The notes beneath the pieces were generated by a model. It did no database searches. It was not told the DNA's origin and saw only the letters and a list, made by a program, of their open reading frames with translations. This document shows, piece by piece, positions 59,566-64,000 of a stretch of 64,000 nt of DNA. Both the position numbers and the translations under genes were made by a program. This stretch comes from Chitinophaga sp. Ak27 (GTDB lineage Bacteria; Bacteroidota; Bacteroidia; Chitinophagales; Chitinophagaceae). The DNA lies in the NCBI RefSeq assembly GCF_012726295.1, contig NZ_JABAOB010000001.1:62001-126000 (forward strand), given 5' to 3'. How positions within the stretch are numbered: position 1 is the stretch's first letter; the number at the start of each line of letters is the position of its first letter.

Positions 59566-61092
59566 TTACCTATCCAACATAAAGGTGCCCGCTTCTGCCA
59601 ATCCAGGCTGAGGTTGAGTATCCAGTCCCGATATCGGTACCAGCTTAAAATACCTGAATTGCTTTCTTGCGGGAAGTGTGAAGTATTGTTTATTAGGATA
59701 AAGATTAAGCAACGTAGTGGTACCCAGATTTTCCCATGTCTGGTTATCATTGCCCACTAATATTTGTAACTCCTTTATCTTCCGGTCGCCATCTTTCTGA
59801 ATGAAAACAAAGCCATCTACCGGAAGCGTATCTCCCATATCTACTGTGATCCAATGATCGGGGTAATTAGTAGCGGGGGCAGAATAGCGTGCTATCCACG
59901 GGGTGGAAGGGTCGTCATCTATGATTCGTATTGCCAGTCTGCTATTGTTAAGCTCTTCTGAGCTGAATCCGGCAATTGACCAATTTTCTTTTGTATACAT
60001 CTTCCGTATCGGTTCACCAGAAGGTTTCAGCACAGGCGAACCGATTTTTACCGGCACGCCGAAATTTGGCGTACCATCTGCATTCCAGGTAAATTTCTGT
60101 ATGCGTGCATTCCTTCCGCCTCCCCCGGCCGCGCTGCGTGCATGGTAGATGATCCAGTCTTCCGTACCGTCCGGTGATTTAAAGAAACCATTGTGTCCCG
60201 GGCCAAAGGCGCCGCTGTCAGCGTTCATAGAAAAGACGGGGTTCGATGTTTTCACCCAGTCTGCCGGGTTCATGGGATCGCCGTTCAGGTTAAGACTCAG
60301 TAATCCCAGGCAATAGGTATCCACCCAATAGCCGCTGCCCGAGTACACTACGAACAGTTGTCCATTTGGATTGATGATCGCTTCGGGGCCCTCATTAATC
60401 GCATTTCCATTCTTCTCCCAGGAGTACGTAGGGCTGGAAATGATCGCTTTCGGGCTTGTAATTGTCCATGGATTGCTCATTTGGGCGATATAGATGCGTT
60501 GGGGTGCAGCGCCCGCATTGCCGCCGGACCATAACATATACATTTGTCCGTTATACTTAAAAACGGTTCCATCTATTGCCCATTGATCAGTAGAATCGGC
60601 CACTTTCCCTTTCAATACCCACGTGCCCTGCGTTGGATCTGCAGAGGTGTTCTCCACCACGTACATACGGTGATTGGCATTTGTACCGTCATCCGCTGCA
60701 AAATAGATGTACCACTTATTATCGATTTCATGCAGCTCCGGCGCCCACAGGTTTTTTGAGTATGGCATTCCCTGGGGAGGAATCCAGGCGTCGTATGACG
60801 CTGCCAATGCCAGTTCTGTCATGACGCTGGTTTTATAAAGCACCAATTTCCCTCCCTGTGTATAGGTGAAATAATAAACCCCATTCTTCTGGGCTACCCA
60901 GGGATCAGCGCCACGTGGTATCAGTGGATTTGTAAAGGTATTTTCGATAGCAAAATTTGTCCCATTTATGTTATCGACCTTGAAAGTCGTTTTAGCATCG
61001 TTGGCCGTTAACTTATCAGGGGTGCTTTTTTTACAAGCGGAAAAGAGGGCAAGGCATAGCCACGCAAGCAAATAGGTTACATTTTTTTTCAT
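59566..61092 (-). CDS. GH43-family glycoside hydrolase lipoprotein with discoidin-like domain
   Basis: 508 residues. Lipoprotein signal with lipobox LFSACKKS. The five-bladed propeller of GH43 begins FTNPLIPRGADPWVAQKNGV, with the catalytic-base Asp in GADPWV; a second Asp is in QWAIDGTVFKY and the probable acid Glu in NEGPEAIINP. The last ~140 residues form an F5/8-type (discoidin) domain (WITVDMGDTLPVDGFVFIQK, ending TFMLDR). GH43 enzymes are alpha-L-arabinofuranosidases, beta-xylosidases or arabinanases. The specificity cannot be read. It stands alone, with no Sus-like genes beside it. Confidence 0.88.
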   Translation of the reverse strand: MKKNVTYLLAWLCLALFSACKKSTPDKLTANDAKTTFKVDNINGTNFAIENTFTNPLIPRGADPWVAQKNGVYYFTYTQGGKLVLYKTSVMTELALAASYDAWIPPQGMPYSKNLWAPELHEIDNKWYIYFAADDGTNANHRMYVVENTSADPTQGTWVLKGKVADSTDQWAIDGTVFKYNGQMYMLWSGGNAGAAPQRIYIAQMSNPWTITSPKAIISSPTYSWEKNGNAINEGPEAIINPNGQLFVVYSGSGYWVDTYCLGLLSLNLNGDPMNPADWVKTSNPVFSMNADSGAFGPGHNGFFKSPDGTEDWIIYHARSAAGGGGRNARIQKFTWNADGTPNFGVPVKIGSPVLKPSGEPIRKMYTKENWSIAGFSSEELNNSRLAIRIIDDDPSTPWIARYSAPATNYPDHWITVDMGDTLPVDGFVFIQKDGDRKIKELQILVGNDNQTWENLGTTTLLNLYPNKQYFTLPARKQFRYFKLVPISGLDTQPQPGLAEAGTFMLDR

Positions 61093-61243
61093 GGACGGAG
61101 GATTAACTGTTAACGTGGAAATTCCAATAACTCATTTCTAATATACTAAATCATTCATACAATTCATAGCTTTTTTGATAGCCTATAGTCCGAGACGACG
61201 GGTTCACATATTATGATACTATTAGCATTTTAATAAAAAAAGG

Positions 61244-61798
61244 ATGCTTATCTTTATCGGCATGTTACGGACCGTCCTTTTTGCTGCAGTTTTAATGTGG
61301 GGTGTAGCCGCAAAGGCACAAACAGATCCCTCTTTCGGCGCTATGAACCGAACCGAATCTGCCTTTAAACAGCCTCAACAGGCCAATGATACCAGCCATG
61401 CCTATAAGAAGTGGTTTGTAACAAAATATGCCGGCGTTTCTACTGGTTTTGTAGCCTTTAAAGGAGGGAGTGGTTCTTTCTTGTCGGTACCGCTGTCATG
61501 GCAGATTAACCGTCAATTGACCAATAACCTGTTTGCCTTCGGAGGCGTGTCAGTGACGCCCTCTATCTTCCGTTATAACAGCATACCGTATCAGCCCATG
61601 GTTAATAAAAACAGTAGCCTGATGCAACCCAACCACTTCGCCGCTTACCCTGATGCTAAAATAGGCGTCATGTATATCAGCAATGACAGAACGTTTTCTA
61701 TTTCTGGTAGCGTTGGTGTGAGCAGGGGAAGTTACTATGGGTACTCTCCTTTTTATGGCCCCGCGTATGCTCCTATGCAGGGCAATATGCAACGGTAA
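61244..61798 (+). CDS. Hypothetical exported protein
   Basis: 184 residues from the ATG at 61244 (a second ATG at 61262 is also possible). A signal peptide (MLRTVLFAAVLMWGVAAKAQ) precedes a mature part with alternating hydrophobic stretches (FGGVSVTPSIFRYNSIPYQP, then DRTFSISGSVGVSRGSYYGY) that suggest a few outer-membrane or surface beta strands, and a Tyr/Pro/Gly-rich end. I recognise no family. The gene is divergent from the GH43 gene with 151 bp between, AT-rich and without a clear promoter. Confidence 0.7.
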   Translation: MLIFIGMLRTVLFAAVLMWGVAAKAQTDPSFGAMNRTESAFKQPQQANDTSHAYKKWFVTKYAGVSTGFVAFKGGSGSFLSVPLSWQINRQLTNNLFAFGGVSVTPSIFRYNSIPYQPMVNKNSSLMQPNHFAAYPDAKIGVMYISNDRTFSISGSVGVSRGSYYGYSPFYGPAYAPMQGNMQR

Positions 61799-61839
61799 GG
61801 ATTTACTTATCCAGATGTTTAGCAATGGTACATCAACTG

Positions 61840-62163
61840 TTAGCGATCAGGAAAAAACAGGTTTAACGCCTCCTCCGCGACTATCTGCCTCAACTCGATT
61901 TCCTTTTCCTTTAGATAAAAGACCAGGCAAAATATTTTTTTATCGGGTTGGGCTGTTTCAGATAAAATTACCTTGACAGAATTTCCAACTGGATCTTGTT
62001 GAAATCTCTTCATATCAAAATTGTGTAATAATTGCTCAAATCTCGCTGTTTCGGCTGTTTCAAATCTGCACCAATCACCACTCATATACCACATATCCTG
62101 CGATAAATTGGTAATTTCCCCTACAAGATTTCCTCCCCAGTATACATTGAAAATATAGTCCAT
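61840..62163 (-). CDS. Small hypothetical cytoplasmic protein
   Basis: A 107-residue protein without signal or TM segment: MDYIFNVYWGGNLVGEITNL at the start, Trp- and acidic-rich middle, amphipathic helical end (EIELRQIVAEEALNLFF). The composition is more AT-rich than the surroundings. Size, acidity and isolation are reminiscent of orphan immunity-type proteins, but I have no specific match and do not assign a function. Confidence 0.6.
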   Translation of the reverse strand: MDYIFNVYWGGNLVGEITNLSQDMWYMSGDWCRFETAETARFEQLLHNFDMKRFQQDPVGNSVKVILSETAQPDKKIFCLVFYLKEKEIELRQIVAEEALNLFFPDR

Positions 62164-62226
62164 TATTTCTTGTGTATAAAGATAATTAAATACACAGCCC
62201 GTATCAAAACGCGCTTTGCTCTCTTC

Positions 62227-62601
62227 TTAATCCTTTATTGACACTGGAAGCACCTCATTTATCTTATGCGTCCCCTCTCTAATCGAAACCTCATTTTCCC
62301 TATCTCCCATTTTAAAATCAACCGGGTATTTATTAATCTTCGACAGCCAATTAAACTCGACTTCAAATTTATTAGCGGTTTTCCAATACCCTCTTAATGC
62401 ATATAAAGAAAAACCTTCGGCTTCCGGTGCGGAAAGAGAAAATGTTTCATAGCGGATCTCACAATTATTTGAGAAAGAATCGGCGCTATCGATAAAATTG
62501 AATATAACTCTTTTATTTGTAATATTGCCACCGCAACCAAAAACAAATGTAAATGTCTTCAACCCCAATGGTACCACAAACTTTAGATGAGGTTTTGGCA
62601 A
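62227..62601 (-). CDS. Hypothetical protein, possibly 5'-truncated
   Basis: 124 residues from the ATG at 62601, whose first 49 bp lie head-to-head inside the start of the DUF5995 gene on the other strand. Two readings are possible. One is a small lipoprotein (FVFGC as a poor lipobox at residue 23). The other is the surviving 3' part of a larger gene cut by the arrival of the DUF5995 gene. The part downstream of 62534 looks coding (SAPEAEGFSLYALRGYWKTA, beta-rich) and AT-rich. I recognise no family. Confidence 0.5.
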   Translation of the reverse strand: MPKPHLKFVVPLGLKTFTFVFGCGGNITNKRVIFNFIDSADSFSNNCEIRYETFSLSAPEAEGFSLYALRGYWKTANKFEVEFNWLSKINKYPVDFKMGDRENEVSIREGTHKINEVLPVSIKD

Positions 62602-63356
62602 AACTGGAAGATATCATCGGCAACGCCATCAAAAATGAAGATCGTAGTGGATATTTCGCCGCCCTGTATTACAAAGTGACATTGAAAGTAAAAGAAGGCA
62701 TTGCAGCTGGCCAGTTTGGCGATGGAAAAAATATTACCCGGCTGGATATTCAGTTCGCGAACCGGTATTTTTATGCATTTGATCAGTGGCAGCAGGGAAA
62801 ACCTGTCACAGGATCCTGGGAGGTGGCCTTCAATGCTACCAGGAAACGCTCCTGTTTAATATTACAGCACCTGTTACTGGGAATGAATGCACATATTAAT
62901 CTCGACCTGGGTATTGCTACCTGCGAGGTATCCAATGGCGACCTGGATAGTATGAGAACAGATTACAATAATATCAACCTGATACTGGCCTCCCTTACAT
63001 ATGGAGTCATCAACCAGCTGAACGTGCTGTCGCCTTTTATGTCTATACTTGGTTTCAGAGGTACGAAATCAAATTCTATGCTGGTACAATTCAGTCTTGG
63101 TAACGCCAGGGATGGCTCCTGGTGTTTTGCAGAGGAACTGGCATTGAAAAAAGGCAGCGCATACGATGATTTTATCGCCCGGCGGGATAATGAAATCGCG
63201 GAGCTGGGAGGCAGCCTGATTAAGAGCAGGGGCTTTCTAAGAATTGGCGTCTGGCTCATACATTTATTCGAATGTAAAAAAGTGAGCTATATTATCGATA
63301 TGCTGAATGACTTTAAGAAGCCGTATAAGAAGGATTTGAAGGGGTTTAAGTTATAG
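62553..63356 (+). CDS. DUF5995-family protein
   Basis: A 267-residue soluble, mostly helical protein. The DUF5995 pattern is seen in LDIQFANRYFYAFDQWQQGK, SCLILQHLLLGMNAHINLDL (with the conserved GMNAHINLDLGIA segment) and SWCFAEELALKKGSAYDDFI. His and Asp in that segment could bind metal, but no activity is known for the family. The ATG at 62568 is an alternative start that would reduce overlap with the opposing gene. Followed by a convergent VOC gene. Confidence 0.85.
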   Translation: MSSTPMVPQTLDEVLAKLEDIIGNAIKNEDRSGYFAALYYKVTLKVKEGIAAGQFGDGKNITRLDIQFANRYFYAFDQWQQGKPVTGSWEVAFNATRKRSCLILQHLLLGMNAHINLDLGIATCEVSNGDLDSMRTDYNNINLILASLTYGVINQLNVLSPFMSILGFRGTKSNSMLVQFSLGNARDGSWCFAEELALKKGSAYDDFIARRDNEIAELGGSLIKSRGFLRIGVWLIHLFECKKVSYIIDMLNDFKKPYKKDLKGFKL

Positions 63357-63427
63357 GTCTTTGAGATAATTACCCTGGCTGTAAGCATTTCTGATCATCC
63401 GGGAACCGATGGCAATTCACTAGAGAT

Positions 63428-63465
63428 AAAAGAAGTGGAAAAGCCGGAGATGACGGCTTTTCCAC
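63428..63465 (-). terminator. Terminator of the VOC gene
   Basis: Perfect 12-bp stem GTGGAAAAGCCG/CGGCTTTTCCAC (63435-63446 with 63454-63465) and a 7-nt loop. On the minus strand it is followed by TTCTTTT. It lies 25 bp past the VOC stop and may also serve the DUF5995 gene. Confidence 0.85.
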
Positions 63466-63490
63466 CAAAGTACCACGCACTCGGATACTA

Positions 63491-63910
63491 TTAGTTTGAC
63501 TGTTGCGCAGGGAATTTAGTAATATCCATATAGAAAACTTCCCAGGTGTGTCCATCTAAATCTTCAATGGTTCGCTGTTGCATAAAGCCGTAATCTCTCA
63601 ATTCATTTGGTTCAGTTCCTCCGGCTTTAAGGCCATTCGTTACTACCTTATTCACTTCATCCAGGCTATCTAACGATAGTGAAAAAAGTCCTGCTAAATT
63701 TGACTTTGTGTCTGCTAATGGCTTAGTCGCAAAGGTCTTAAACTTTTCATGTGTCATTATCATCACAAAAATGTTTTCACTCCACACCATGCATTTTGCT
63801 GAGTCATCTGAAAATTGAGGATTGTTAGCAAATCCTAATGCCGTATAAAAGTCCAATGATTGCTGAAGGTCTTTTACGGGTAAATTGATAAATACTTGCT
63901 TTGCCATCAT
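63491..63910 (-). CDS. VOC-family (glyoxalase/bleomycin-resistance-like) protein
   Basis: A 139-residue VOC-domain protein: QVFINLPVKDLQQSLDFYTA at the start, DDSAKCMVWSENIFVMIMTH in the middle and IEDLDGHTWEVFYMDITKFP near the end, with Glu in WEVFYMD as a possible metal ligand. This is the PhnB/YaeR-like 'lactoylglutathione lyase' subgroup common in Bacteroidota. The two ATGs at the start (63910, 63907) are equivalent. No gene is seen in the remaining 90 bases to the window end. Confidence 0.88.
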   Translation of the reverse strand: MMAKQVFINLPVKDLQQSLDFYTALGFANNPQFSDDSAKCMVWSENIFVMIMTHEKFKTFATKPLADTKSNLAGLFSLSLDSLDEVNKVVTNGLKAGGTEPNELRDYGFMQQRTIEDLDGHTWEVFYMDITKFPAQQSN

Positions 63911-64000
63911 ATTAGTTTTTTAGTGAATGAATTTTATAATAATAGATAATTAGGGTTCTGTCTTAGTTACGAATTGGGTATGCTTGCCCGGTCCATATAA

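Overview
The window comes from a member of the Bacteroidota, most likely Chitinophagaceae and close to Chitinophaga. The evidence is two SusC/SusD pairs, an ECF sigma/FecR pair, DUF4959/DUF4998 SusD-associated lipoproteins, a CusA transporter fused to TolC, a MacB/FtsX permease of the phylum's usual form, many lipoproteins, and weak or absent Shine-Dalgarno sites. No phage, insertion sequence, CRISPR array or rRNA was seen. The only RNA gene is a tRNA-Gly(CCC).

Layout. 0.2-8.2 kb: a SusC/SusD operon with two accessory binding lipoproteins, closed by a strong terminator. 8.2-10.7 kb: an FtsX/MacB permease behind a sigma-54-like promoter and a palindrome. 11-14.5 kb: a PhyH-like dioxygenase, then a NarL-type two-component pair on the minus strand. 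14.7-21.5 kb: a small lipoprotein, a divergent HxlR regulator/DoxX pair, a TolC-HlyD-ABC2 export operon without an ATPase, a secreted glycosidase-like protein and a glyoxalase-fold protein. 21.6-23.6 kb: a chromate transporter remnant, a large lipoprotein and the tRNA. 23.7-32 kb: a heavy-metal efflux island (DUF6660, CusA-TolC fusion, CusB, P1B-4 ATPase). 32.3-42.5 kb, minus strand: a second Sus-like locus (Gfo/Idh/MocA oxidoreductase, ECF sigma, FecR, SusC, SusD, FAD oxidoreductase).

42.6-55 kb is the most unusual part. A ten-gene plus-strand operon (isochorismatase-like hydrolase, alginate-export-type porin, lone M17 N-terminal domain, YtcJ-like amidohydrolase, DoxX, Dps, DUF1275/YoaK, TPR histidine kinase, sigma-54 response regulator, TMEM175 channel) starts behind a -24/-12 element and an upstream palindrome TTACGAAATAACGTAA. 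It runs head-on, 2 bp apart, into a gene for a second sigma-54 activator (GAF-AAA-Fis), whose own upstream region carries a near-identical palindrome, TTACGATATATCGTAA. I read this as a self-contained sigma-54 regulon with two activators sharing one operator.

55-61 kb: a Crp/Fnr regulator, then a minus-strand electrophile/quinone-detoxification-like cluster (carboxylesterase, ring-cleaving dioxygenase, degenerate receiver-like protein, pirin, alpha/beta hydrolase). Two of its upstream regions share a three-part motif of identical geometry. A GH43 lipoprotein follows. 61-64 kb: small hypotheticals, a DUF5995 protein and a VOC protein.

All functions are read from sequence motifs and family knowledge. 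No similarity search was run, and residue positions described as 'about' are estimates.
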